A DNA stretch of 13,877 nucleotides from Oscillospiraceae bacterium (GCA_016303195.1 JAEDMD010000027.1:1-13877), one strand, 5' to 3'. Counted from the first letter of the stretch, positions 1 through 7,429 are shown. Notes: generated by a model from the sequence alone, not told the origin. Program-made: numbers and translations.

Positions 1-32
1 AGGGGACGCCCTGCACGAGAGGGCGTCCCCTT
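1..32. repeat. Perfect hairpin, GGGGACGCCC type
   Basis: A 12-base arm (AGGGGACGCCCT) is followed by a 7-base spacer and its exact reverse complement at the window edge. There is no long T-run directly after it, so it could be a terminator for a gene left of the window or a dispersed palindromic repeat. The core GGCGTCCCC recurs at about 13768-13776. Confidence 0.6.
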
Positions 33-60
33 AATAAAATATGACTTTTTTGACAAGCTG

Positions 61-83
61 AAAGACCGCCTTTGGCGGTCTTT
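61..83. terminator. Hairpin terminator after the metallophosphoesterase gene
   Basis: AAAGACCGCC, a TTT loop, then GGCGGTCTTT make a perfect 10-bp stem that begins 12 bases beyond the stop codon of the minus-strand metallophosphoesterase gene. The A/T ends of the stem give a short U-tract in either direction, so it may end transcription from both sides. Confidence 0.7.
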
Positions 84-94
84 GTAAATATTTC

Positions 95-1216
95 TCACTG
101 ATCTGCATTTATGTGATTTACTTCCATGATGACATATTCGCTTTTTGCGCCTGTCTTGAATGGGATAGCCCAGCCTGAAATGCCTGATGTTACGATAAAG
201 CCTGTGCCGTTATATTCCTCAGCGCCGTAAAATGCATCGTTGGCACGGAGAAGCAGTCCGATATAGCCCGCAGGCCAGATGTGACCGCCGTGAGTGTGTC
301 CCGAAAATACAAGGTCGATATTCGCTTCTGATTCATTTTTGTAATCGTTAGGCTGATGGTCAAGAACGATGGTATATTTTGATTCGTCAAGCCTGTTCAT
401 CAGTTCGGAAATCTCCATTCTGCTTTCGTCGGACTTGTCTTTTCTGCCAACGATGTAGAAGCTGTCATTGACCAGTACAGCCTCATCTTTGAGAACGGTG
501 ATATTGTTCTTTTTCAGTTCGGAAATAAGTTCGGCATATGTAAAATCACGTCCGCTCTGATAATAGCCTTTGTCATGGTTGCCGTCGATGTAATATACAC
601 CATAGGTGGACTTCATTTCGCCAAGTGCCTGACAAGCTCTTAACATATCCTCACGGCATGAGTCATCGTCAACGAAATCGCCTGCAAGCACAACTATATC
701 AGGATCTTCTGCTTCCATTTTCTTCACCTCAGCGGCAAATTCCTCGCCGTCGAGGGTGATTCCGAGGTGAGAATCGGCGAATCCGCAAATGCGTATCTTA
801 TCCGCACCGATGTCTTTTGCAGTTTGCAGGTCGTACTGAGTGCGGTAGACGGTGTGAGCAAAGTGCCAGCCTGACAGCAGGTAGAAGAAAGTTGAGGCGA
901 TTGCGAGAACTCCCTCTATATTGCGCTTTCGCTCCTCCTTGTAGCTTCTTCTGAGGTGACCGATGATGATGTCGAAAATTATCCAGAAGAATATCAGGTG
1001 CAGGATGATGACCATAGCCGACCACACGTTTATCAGCAGGGCAGACAGTGCGAAAACGGCAATAACAGGAATTACCGAAACTGCCCATGACAGGGCTTTT
1101 TTCTTTTCAGCCAGTTTTTCGATGAAAGAGAATCGGTGAAAACGGGTGACGAGATAGAATCCGCCGCCCAGCGAAGCCAGTACCACAACGGCGAACAGTA
1201 TTAACCAGAAAGACAT
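95..1216 (-). CDS. Membrane-anchored calcineurin-like metallophosphoesterase
   Basis: 373 residues. The first ~125 residues hold about four hydrophobic segments (near 3-23, 43-63, 66-87 and 102-122), so the protein sits in the membrane. The catalytic domain follows with the full metallophosphoesterase signature: D148-x-H150, G179-D180-x2-D183, G212-N-H-D215, H286 and G306-H-T-H-G-G. These residues bind two metal ions and hydrolyse a phosphoester. The layout resembles the YkuE/YaeI branch, whose substrates are often lipid-linked or cyclic phosphates; the substrate here cannot be read from sequence. The start is supported by GTGAGG about 8 bases upstream and by a consensus promoter (1242-1270). 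It appears to be a single-gene transcript ending at the 61-83 hairpin. Confidence 0.9.
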   Translation of the reverse strand: MSFWLILFAVVVLASLGGGFYLVTRFHRFSFIEKLAEKKKALSWAVSVIPVIAVFALSALLINVWSAMVIILHLIFFWIIFDIIIGHLRRSYKEERKRNIEGVLAIASTFFYLLSGWHFAHTVYRTQYDLQTAKDIGADKIRICGFADSHLGITLDGEEFAAEVKKMEAEDPDIVVLAGDFVDDDSCREDMLRACQALGEMKSTYGVYYIDGNHDKGYYQSGRDFTYAELISELKKNNITVLKDEAVLVNDSFYIVGRKDKSDESRMEISELMNRLDESKYTIVLDHQPNDYKNESEANIDLVFSGHTHGGHIWPAGYIGLLLRANDAFYGAEEYNGTGFIVTSGISGWAIPFKTGAKSEYVIMEVNHINADQ

Positions 1217-1241
1217 AGAATTACCTCACGTTTTTTCTTCT

Positions 1242-1270
1242 ATTATACCCTTTTTGGCGCTTTCTGTCAA
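1242..1270 (-). promoter_or_regulatory. Sigma-70 promoter of the metallophosphoesterase gene
   Basis: Read on the minus strand, a perfect TTGACA (1265-1270) is followed by exactly 17 bases and a perfect TATAAT (1242-1247). The start of transcription should fall near 1235, leaving a leader of about 20 bases that holds the ribosome binding site. No operator is evident, so expression is probably constitutive. Confidence 0.88.
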
Positions 1271-1290
1271 CCGTCGCTGTTTAATGCTCC

Positions 1291-1555
1291 ACGGCAACAG
1301 CATTTACATTTAAAAAATATAAAAAAGCGCCGCAGGCGCACGTTCTGGGGTCAAGGGTGACTCCCCACAGTGTGGGGAGATGTCAGCGTAGCTGACAGAG
1401 GGGACGGGCTCCCGTTGGGAGATGTTATCTCCCTTGCAGGGGGTGAATGAGGGGGACAGAGTCCCCCTGACAAAGTAGTAAAGCAAGCGCAGCAATGCTT
1501 TACGGACGTTTCACAAGAAATTTGCCTTGCCACAAAAAGTAAATGCTGATGCCGT
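1291..1555. mobile_element. MITE-like repeat with terminal inverted repeats
   Basis: The left end ACGGCAACAGCATTTAC (1291-1307) and right end GTAAATGCTGATGCCGT (1539-1555) are inverted copies differing at one position. Between them lies a string of hairpins: GCGCC/GGCGC (1327-1339), CTCCCCACA/TGTGGGGAG, TGTCAGC/GCTGACA, GGGAGA/TCTCCC, AGGGGGAC/GTCCCCCT and GTAAAGCA/TGCTTTAC. Short open frames inside have no ribosome binding site and no coding character. The left end may start slightly earlier, because ATGCTC at 1284-1289 also precedes the other copy (13815). No clear target duplication is visible. It resembles the non-autonomous dispersed repeats of gut Clostridia; no transposase is nearby. 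Confidence 0.7.
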
Positions 1556-1576
1556 ATATTCTCGATTCATTAATAG

Positions 1577-1954
1577 TTATGTGAGGCTTAGTGCCAGATA
1601 CAGAATTATCTCGGTGATTATCGGGAATACCAGATATGTTACCTGAGTGTGAGAGCTGTATTTTTCGATGTCTCTGCCTTTTTCATTGGCAAGATATAGT
1701 ATCATAGCCAATATAAGCGCTGTTATTGCACGTAATGCGAAAAATACCACAACAGGATTCAGGAATACTATGAACATCAGAAAGCCTCTCGCCATGCCTT
1801 CCAAAAGTGATACACAAGTTCCGAAAAATCCGTCTCCCGATCTGTCAGGCGGTGCTGATGCGGAATATAATATTACTGCTGAGGAAAAGTAAACAGCCAG
1901 ATATATGAAGCCGTGCCATGCCTTTTTGCTTATCCAGTCCCATAATTCAGTCAT
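1577..1954 (-). CDS. Small membrane protein, unknown function
   Basis: 125 residues from the chosen ATG at 1954, which has AAAGGGTGA about 6 bases upstream; a longer frame beginning at 2002 would run into the preceding gene and has no such site. Hydrophobic segments lie near residues 15-32, 48-85 (one or two helices) and 104-123, with a charged loop (near 88-98) before the last. I do not recognise a family. It follows the 110-residue membrane gene by only 16 bases, so the two are very likely co-transcribed and may act together. The nearest boundary on its 3' side is the 1291-1555 repeat, whose right-hand end lies about 20 bases away. Confidence 0.7.
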   Translation of the reverse strand: MTELWDWISKKAWHGFIYLAVYFSSAVILYSASAPPDRSGDGFFGTCVSLLEGMARGFLMFIVFLNPVVVFFALRAITALILAMILYLANEKGRDIEKYSSHTQVTYLVFPIITEIILYLALSLT

Positions 1955-1970
1955 TCCGCTCACCCTTTCT

Positions 1971-2303
1971 TTATTGATATGAATGTTTGATGGAGTATAC
2001 AATATCCGTTATTTCAATGGCGGCTGATATCACAATAGCCACAAGCGATACAGGAAATGTGCCCAGTGCATATATAACTCCCAGAGGCAATGCCAGTATC
2101 ATGAACAAGTCAATCAGGAAAATGCCTGAATGAAGCCCTGTAATAAGTACCAGTGAGAAGCCGAGGAAGAAGATAAGGAGTATTATCTCTATGATCTTTG
2201 ATATGATTTTCAGTGTTTTCAGCCATTGCGGTCTTTCATATGTCGCAGGCTTTCTGTATTTACAGAAGAATTTATTCAACATCTCGGATAATGTCTCTTT
2301 CAT
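1971..2303 (-). CDS. Small membrane protein, unknown function
   Basis: 110 residues. A basic, hydrophilic N-terminus of about 28 residues (including KFFCKYRKP) is followed by long hydrophobic stretches near 33-60 and 62-102, probably three helices. The ATG is preceded by a good AAAGGAG about 9 bases upstream. It is the first gene of a two-gene minus-strand unit and is divergent from the phage-type block. I recognise no family. Its size and topology would also fit a holin or immunity-type membrane protein, but nothing specific supports that. Confidence 0.72.
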   Translation of the reverse strand: MKETLSEMLNKFFCKYRKPATYERPQWLKTLKIISKIIEIILLIFFLGFSLVLITGLHSGIFLIDLFMILALPLGVIYALGTFPVSLVAIVISAAIEITDIVYSIKHSYQ

Positions 2304-2364
2304 AATATCAGCTCCTTTGTGATGTGTTTTTATTGTAACTATATTCTATCATGTCAGCTTTGAA

Positions 2365-2399
2365 ATTATAAGATGTGTACTGTCACTATCTGAGTGACA
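2365..2399 (-). promoter_or_regulatory. Possible promoter and operator of the membrane-protein pair
   Basis: On the minus strand a TATAAT (2365-2370) lies about 60 bases upstream of the 110-residue gene. There is no good -35 box. Instead a perfect inverted repeat, TGTCACT-5 bases-AGTGACA (2381-2399), covers the -35 region. This is the pattern of a regulator-dependent promoter, but it is an inference from two short motifs. Confidence 0.35.
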
Positions 2400-2630
2400 A
2401 ATGTAATGCGTGAAGGAATTGAGAATGTAGGGGAGTATTCCGTGAGCCCTTTTTTGTGTTATTGTATGTTTTGTGCATAAGCAAAACAAATCACTTGTTG
2501 CATTTGTGCATTTATACAAAGTGAAAATTATTTTTTCCAATATTCAACGGGTTTGCGTTGAAAATATGTCCTTTTCCGCCCCCTTATGAACGGACGCTGA
2601 AAAAGCCGTTCGGAAAGGAGGTTTTTTATT
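2400..2630. other. Intergenic leader of the phage-type block
   Basis: No credible gene. It holds inverted repeats TGTTTTG/CAAAACA (2467-2488), TTCAACG/CGTTGAA (2543-2562) and GAACGG/CCGTTC (2588-2611). The last sits just before the ribosome binding site AAAGGAGG (2614-2621) of the terminase small-subunit gene and could sequester or present it. I found no convincing plus-strand sigma-70 promoter; TATACA at 2513-2518 has no matching -35 box. Confidence 0.45.
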
Positions 2631-3137
2631 ATGTCTGACAGAGCAAACAAAGCCCGACGGGATGCGTTCTGCTGTTGGTATGTGATGCTCGGCAATGCCG
2701 CCGAAGCTGCCGAAAAAGCAGGTTTCCCGAAAGAGAATGCACTAAGCGAGGCTGTGAAATGTCTCAGGTCGCAGGAATGTCGCAAGACCATCTCGTCTCT
2801 GAGGGAACTTCTCTCGGACAGCGGTAATGTTGCCGCAGGTCTGAAAAGGCTTGCTTTCGGAAAATGCACCGATGCTGTGTATCTGGTGTTCGCCGATGAA
2901 CTGCCGCCGCCTTCGGTCATTGAGGGACTTGACCTGTTCAATGTTTCCGAGATAAAACGTGTCAAGGGCGGCGGTGTTGAAGTCAAGCTGTTCGACAGGC
3001 TGAAGGCACTGGAAAAGCTGTTCGAGCTGGAAAATTCCTGTTCTGACCATGACAAAGCCGCTGACCTTATAAGGGCGCTGACAGAGAATACGGTTGAGGA
3101 GGGAGAATGTGATGAGGATAAGCAGTCTTTCAGCTAA
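2631..3137 (+). CDS. Phage terminase small subunit
   Basis: 168 residues. In tailed phages this protein recognises viral DNA and regulates the large subunit during packaging. The N-terminal region (about 10-37) reads like the usual TerS helix-turn-helix, with the pattern of an alanine-rich helix followed by K-A-G-F (AAEAAEKAGF). The C-terminal stretch KLFDRLKALEKL (about 120-131) matches the oligomerisation helix typical of Firmicutes TerS. Length fits the family. The start has AAAGGAGG 9 bases upstream. Its 3' end overlaps the terminase large-subunit gene by 26 bases, so the two are translationally coupled. Family assignment is from pattern, not a search. Confidence 0.82.
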   Translation: MSDRANKARRDAFCCWYVMLGNAAEAAEKAGFPKENALSEAVKCLRSQECRKTISSLRELLSDSGNVAAGLKRLAFGKCTDAVYLVFADELPPPSVIEGLDLFNVSEIKRVKGGGVEVKLFDRLKALEKLFELENSCSDHDKAADLIRALTENTVEEGECDEDKQSFS

Positions 3138-4359
3138 ACAAAAGCTGACAATGAACTGGTGGAGCGATACGCATTACAAGGATCATGACGCTATCATATG
3201 TGACGGCGCTGTAAGAAGCGGCAAAACTCTTTCAATGTCGCTGGGATTCGTGCTGTGGGCTTCATACAGCTTCAACGGCGGCTCGTTTGCCATATGCGGC
3301 AAGACTGTCACTTCTCTCCGCAGAAATGTCATTACTCCGCTTCTTCCGATCCTCAGAAGCTACGGTTTCATCTGCATTGAAAAGGTCAGCAGAAGCTATA
3401 TTGACCTGACCTTTCTCGGCAACACAAACCGCTTTTATCTTTTCGGCGGTAAGGATGAGGGTTCGGCTTCGCTGATACAGGGAATGACTCTTTCGGGAGT
3501 ATTCCTCGATGAAGCGGCGCTCATGCCTCGTTCATTCGTTGAGCAGGCACTTGCAAGATGTTCTGTCAGCGGCTCGAAAATGTGGTTCAACTGCAATCCC
3601 GACAATCCTGCTCACTGGTTCTACAATGAGTGGATAAAGAAGGCGAAAGAGAAACACGCTCTTTATGTTCACTTCACAATGGACGATAACCCTTCGCTGT
3701 CGGAATCGCTGAAAGAACGTTACAAAAGGCTGTATTCGGGAACATTCTATGAGCGCTTCGTGCTTGGAAAATGGACTGCTTCACAAGGCGTCGTCTATCC
3801 CATGTTCAGCGAGAAAAAGCACGTTTACAGCGGAGATGTGCAGTGCGAAAAATACGTCATATCCTGTGACTACGGCACTGTTAATCCATCCTCATTCGGC
3901 TTGTGGGGACTGAGTAACGGAGTGTGGTACAGACTTAAAGAGTACTACTATTCTTCAAAGCGAGAGGGTATTTCACGTACAGACGAGGAGCATTACACCG
4001 CTCTTGAACAACTGGCAGGTGACAGGGATATCTCAAAGATAATCGTTGACCCGTCTGCCGCCAGCTTTATAGAGTGTATCCGCAGGCACGGAAGATTCAG
4101 AGTGGTAAAGGCTGAAAATGATGTTATTTCGGGAATAAGAAACGTGAGTACCGCCCTCGGCGAGAACAGGCTCAGATTCCATGAGTCATGCAGGGACATC
4201 ATTCGTGAGTTCCATCTTTACAGCTGGAACGAAAAATCAGGCACGGACGTTCCCATAAAGGAGAATGACCATGCTATGGATGATATGCGCTACTTTGTGG
4301 CGGATATCATGAAGGACAGGGGAGAGGATGAATTCTTCGCCCTGTCGGTATCAAGATGA
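3112..4359 (+). CDS. Phage terminase large subunit (packaging ATPase-nuclease)
   Basis: 415 residues from the ATG at 3112, preceded by GGAGGGAG; an in-frame TTG at 3094 lies before that site and is unlikely. The ATPase domain shows Walker A GAVRSGKT (32-39), Walker B VFLDEAA (about 130-136) and the conserved WFNCNPDNPAHWF (158-170). The RNase H-like nuclease domain keeps its acidic residues: D253 (SCDYGT), D313 (IIVDPS) and D390/D391 (NDHAMDD). It is of the Terminase_3/PBSX-like type that powers DNA into a procapsid and cuts it. All key residues are intact, so it should be active if expressed. Translation is coupled to TerS upstream and the portal gene downstream. Confidence 0.95.
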   Translation: MRISSLSAKQKLTMNWWSDTHYKDHDAIICDGAVRSGKTLSMSLGFVLWASYSFNGGSFAICGKTVTSLRRNVITPLLPILRSYGFICIEKVSRSYIDLTFLGNTNRFYLFGGKDEGSASLIQGMTLSGVFLDEAALMPRSFVEQALARCSVSGSKMWFNCNPDNPAHWFYNEWIKKAKEKHALYVHFTMDDNPSLSESLKERYKRLYSGTFYERFVLGKWTASQGVVYPMFSEKKHVYSGDVQCEKYVISCDYGTVNPSSFGLWGLSNGVWYRLKEYYYSSKREGISRTDEEHYTALEQLAGDRDISKIIVDPSAASFIECIRRHGRFRVVKAENDVISGIRNVSTALGENRLRFHESCRDIIREFHLYSWNEKSGTDVPIKENDHAMDDMRYFVADIMKDRGEDEFFALSVSR

Positions 4360-4373
4360 AAGGAGGTCAGAAT

Positions 4374-5513
4374 TTGCTATTCGGAAAAAAGAAAAAGGAA
4401 ACTGCCGTAACTCCTCAGCTTGTGTCTGCTCAGCGCTCTCCGACGGGGAATATGGTTCTTCCTGCGGCTGTTGAGCCTTATGAAAAGGAACTGTATGACA
4501 GGCTCAGAGCCGCTGTTCCCATCATTGATGCGGCTATCATGAAGATAATCCGTCTTACAGGCGGTTTCAGAGTGATATGCTCCGATGAGACGTATCAGGA
4601 CAGTCTTGACAGCTTCCTTGAAAATGTTCCTGTCGGGATATCGGGATGCTCTGTCGGTACTTTCGTGGACAATTTCCTTGACAGTATGCTCACTTACGGA
4701 AGCGCCGCAGGCGAGATAGCATCAGACCCCGACAGTCGGCGTATCGCAGGACTGTGGATAGGCGATATCTCAAAGATACGCATTTCCGTCGGTAAAGACC
4801 CGTTTGCAAGACGGTATGATATGATACTTCCCGATGGCAGTGTAAGGGCTGTTGAGCATCCCGAAAATATTCTTTATGCATCGCTGACAGGAGGGAAGTC
4901 GCTTCTTCGGGGACTGCCTGCGCTTAGCAGTATCCTGCTGAGGATATATGAATGTATCGGTCAGAATTTTGACAGAGCAGGAAATGTCAGGTATGCGGTG
5001 ACTTATAAGCCCTCAGGCGATCAGGGGGATATGGTCTATACCCGTGAAAGAGCAAAGCAGATAGCCCGTGAATGGGCGGACGGTATGAATTCCGCTAAGT
5101 ACGGACAGGTAAAGGACTTTGTTGCAGTCGGAGATGTTGACATAAAGGTCATAGGTGCTGATAATCAGCTTTTCGATACAAATGTACCTGTGCGTCAGCT
5201 TCTTGAACAGCTTGTGGCAAAGCTGTCTATACCGCCTTTCCTGCTCGGTCTGAGCTGGAGCAGTACGGAGAGAATGTCCGCTCAGCAGGCGGATATCCTC
5301 ACTTCGGAGCTGGAATATTACCGCAGACTGCTCACACCTGTTATCTGCGAAATAGGCAATTCCTACCTTTGCTCTGTGGGCAGTGAGGCTGTGTGCAGAG
5401 TGGAATGGGATAACATCAATTTACAGGACGAATCAGCTCTTGCAGATGCAAGACTGAAAAATGCTCAGGCTCTTGAAATAGAGCTTAGAAATCAAAGATC
5501 AATAACTGAATAA
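4374..5513 (+). CDS. Phage portal protein
   Basis: 379 residues from the TTG at 4374. A frame-opening ATG at 4356 exists, but a perfect AAAGGAGGT (4359-4367) lies inside that extension, 6 bases before the TTG, so the TTG is the better start. Portal proteins form the dodecameric ring at one head vertex through which DNA passes. Supporting features are the position straight after terminase, the length, and the C-terminal half: FDTNVPVRQLLEQLVAKLSI, then PPFLLGLSW and STERMSAQQAD (about 270-310), which is characteristic of SPP1/PBSX-type portals. The family call is confident, though the residues that contact DNA cannot be picked out by eye. Confidence 0.9.
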   Translation: MLFGKKKKETAVTPQLVSAQRSPTGNMVLPAAVEPYEKELYDRLRAAVPIIDAAIMKIIRLTGGFRVICSDETYQDSLDSFLENVPVGISGCSVGTFVDNFLDSMLTYGSAAGEIASDPDSRRIAGLWIGDISKIRISVGKDPFARRYDMILPDGSVRAVEHPENILYASLTGGKSLLRGLPALSSILLRIYECIGQNFDRAGNVRYAVTYKPSGDQGDMVYTRERAKQIAREWADGMNSAKYGQVKDFVAVGDVDIKVIGADNQLFDTNVPVRQLLEQLVAKLSIPPFLLGLSWSSTERMSAQQADILTSELEYYRRLLTPVICEIGNSYLCSVGSEAVCRVEWDNINLQDESALADARLKNAQALEIELRNQRSITE

Positions 5514-5526
5514 CGGAGGTAAATCT

Positions 5527-6486
5527 ATGTATAACGATATCAGACTTGAAAAAGGTATGTACGATCTCAGCGGTAAGTCTTTCACTGCTGCTCTTGAGGA
5601 GCTTGACCCATCTTCTGCATATGCAGGAACTCCCCTTGAAAAGCTGGATGCTTTCGAGAGACAGCTCAAGCGCTTCAATATCCGTGTAAGCGGTCAGGAC
5701 TGCGACCGTGTTGAGAAGTTCTTCTCATCAACCGAGAGTGCGGTGCTGTTCCCTGAATTCGTCACAAGAAGTATCAGAAAGGGCTTCGATGATATGGTTC
5801 TTTCAACTGTATGCGCCGCCAAGACTGTGAACTATTCAAGCCAGTATCTCGGCTGTGTCCTTGACGATACCGCAAACTATTCGCCGTCAGATCAGGCTGA
5901 CACACTCCCGACAGCGACCGTGACCGAGGCTTCAACTCCCGTTACTCTCGCAAAGTACGGCAGACTTATCAATGCTTCATATGAGGCTGTACGTCAGCAG
6001 AGACTTGATGTGTTCGGTGTAATGCTCAGAAGTATTGGTGTAAAGCTGGCTGTTGCAGTTATCAAAAACGCTTTCTCTGTACTGAAAACAGGTGCAGTTC
6101 CTATCACATCGCCTGAGCTTACTTATGCAAAGCTGGCTGAACTCTACGGCGCTTTCGACAGTTTCGACATGACAACTGTTATCGCTCCGCCTGCACTTGC
6201 CGCAAAGATAGCCGCAATGGAGCAGGTTGCGGAAAGCTGTACAATGACCGAGGGCAGAATGATACTCCCGTTCGGTGCGGAGCTTATCAAGACTGCCGCC
6301 GCTGACGAGAATACCATTATCGGTATCGACCGCAGATTCGCTCTTGAATTCATTACAAGTACCGATCTTGTGATGGAGACGGATAAGCTCATTTCCTGTC
6401 AGCTCGATCAGATCACCGTTTCGATCACCTGCGGTTTCAGAAAGATAACTCCCGATGCGGTAAAGGTGCTTACTATCGGAAGCTGA
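5527..6486 (+). CDS. Phage major capsid protein, HK97-fold type
   Basis: 319 residues, start supported by GGAGGT 6 bases upstream and only 13 bases after the portal gene. The N-terminal ~70 residues are charged and helical (for example LEKLDAFERQLKRF), like a scaffolding delta-domain. Next comes the strand-rich core beginning near VLFPEFVTRSIRKG, a segment found in many HK97-fold capsids. Further core features are the T-V-T-E-A-S-T-P-V motif (about 134-142), the A-domain stretch with APPALAAKIAAM (about 219-230), and a C-terminal strand set with FRKITPDAVKVL. No separate scaffold gene is present, consistent with a built-in scaffold cut off by the downstream protease-like protein. I place it by position and pattern. 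Confidence 0.85.
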   Translation: MYNDIRLEKGMYDLSGKSFTAALEELDPSSAYAGTPLEKLDAFERQLKRFNIRVSGQDCDRVEKFFSSTESAVLFPEFVTRSIRKGFDDMVLSTVCAAKTVNYSSQYLGCVLDDTANYSPSDQADTLPTATVTEASTPVTLAKYGRLINASYEAVRQQRLDVFGVMLRSIGVKLAVAVIKNAFSVLKTGAVPITSPELTYAKLAELYGAFDSFDMTTVIAPPALAAKIAAMEQVAESCTMTEGRMILPFGAELIKTAAADENTIIGIDRRFALEFITSTDLVMETDKLISCQLDQITVSITCGFRKITPDAVKVLTIGS

Positions 6487-6505
6487 TTTTATAGTGATTA
6501 TTTTT

Positions 6506-6574
6506 AGCCGTTAGCTGTTAGCCATTAGCTGTTAGCCGTCGGGCGCACGATAGCTAATGGCTCACGGCTTTTAT
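6506..6574 (+). terminator. Long hairpin made of TTAGC repeats, terminator-like
   Basis: Three related units (AGCCGTTAGCT, AGCCATTAGCT, AGCCGT) are followed by the complementary AGCTAATGGCT (6552-6562) and ACGGCT (6564-6569), then TTTTAT. The inner arms 6520-6530 and 6552-6562 pair perfectly for 11 bp; AGCCGT (6506-6511) pairs with the outer arm. It lies between the capsid and protease-like genes, so it may partially stop transcription after the capsid gene, or protect the capsid message from 3' decay. Confidence 0.55.
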
Positions 6575-6604
6575 CAACTGCTTACTCAAAAAGGAGGTAA
6601 GAAA

Positions 6605-7429
6605 ATGACAAAGGAAATACTCGAACAGATAAACCGATTCACCCGCAGACCTTTGACTGAGGATGAGGTATACACATTCTCGGTCATCCTCTGCGATAAC
6701 GATATCGACCGTGATATGGAGCGTTTTTCCGATGATGCTCTCGAAACTCTGAAAAACAGCTTCATCGGCAGAACAGGGATATCCGACCATAATGCCGCTG
6801 CCGCAAATCAGAATGCACGTATCTTCGATGCCGAGGTAGTATCGGACAGCGAAAGGACTACCGTTGACGGCCGACCTTACAAATTCCTTAAAGGCAAGGC
6901 TTACATGGTACGCACCGATGACAACAAAAACCTCATTGCCGAGATAGACGGCGGAATTAAAAAGGAAGTCAGCATTTCCTGTTCGGCGGCTAAGAGGATA
7001 TGTTCCGTTTGCGGCTGTGAACGCAGTTCAGGCGGATGCGCTCATGAAAAGGGCAGAAGCTATAACGGAAAGCTGTGTCATACCATTCTTGACGATATCA
7101 CCGATGCCTATGAATGGAGCTTTGTTGCTGTTCCTGCTCAGGTAAATGCAGGTGTCACAAAGCGATTCACCGAGGGCGAAAGAGTTTACAGCAATGCTGT
7201 AAGGGAAATGAATGATGCCGATGACGGGATGCGCCGTGATATCCGCAGACTTGCGTTCTTTGCAGGCGGCAGGGATATGGCGGATATGGCTTCGCTTTCG
7301 GCTAAGAATATGAACACCGAACAGCTTGTCAGCTATAAGCGTTCACTTGAAGAACGCTGTAAGGGAGGTGTGCGTTTACAGCTTGCACCCGATGAAAAGT
7401 CTGACAGTGTTGACGGATTTATCATGTGA
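6605..7429 (+). CDS. Prohead-protease-like protein with Cys/His cluster
   Basis: 274 residues from the ATG at 6605, preceded by AAAGGAGGT; a longer frame from 6557 overlaps the hairpin and is rejected. The first ~125 residues follow the phage prohead serine protease plan: a strand with VILCDNDIDRD, a His in SDHNA (H62) and a Ser in KKEVSIS (S123), the likely catalytic pair. After the Ser comes a cluster C133-x2-C136-x-C138, C145-x-H147 and C158-H159, which may bind zinc. Then comes DAYEWSFVAVPAQ (about 167-179), a segment seen in this family in Firmicutes phages. Its role would be capsid maturation by trimming the capsid N-terminus. Placement after, not before, the capsid gene is unusual. Confidence 0.72.
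   Translation: MTKEILEQINRFTRRPLTEDEVYTFSVILCDNDIDRDMERFSDDALETLKNSFIGRTGISDHNAAAANQNARIFDAEVVSDSERTTVDGRPYKFLKGKAYMVRTDDNKNLIAEIDGGIKKEVSISCSAAKRICSVCGCERSSGGCAHEKGRSYNGKLCHTILDDITDAYEWSFVAVPAQVNAGVTKRFTEGERVYSNAVREMNDADDGMRRDIRRLAFFAGGRDMADMASLSAKNMNTEQLVSYKRSLEERCKGGVRLQLAPDEKSDSVDGFIM

Noticed and set aside
1310..1533. Two short minus-strand open frames inside the 1291-1555 element
   Set aside because: They are translations of hairpin repeats, with Pro/Ser-rich composition and no ribosome binding site.
1291..1555. CRISPR array or riboswitch in the hairpin-rich region
   Set aside because: The hairpins are all different, with no regularly spaced identical repeats, and they do not lead into a gene in a riboswitch-like way.
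2317..2345. Plus-strand TTGTGA-17-TATATT as a promoter for the phage-type block
   Set aside because: Two poor boxes overlapping the ribosome binding site of the divergent gene, and nearly 290 bases from the terminase gene. Too weak to call.
2528..3055. Long minus-strand frame opposite the terminase small-subunit gene
   Set aside because: Ser/Phe-rich shadow of the plus-strand gene with no ribosome binding site or family pattern.
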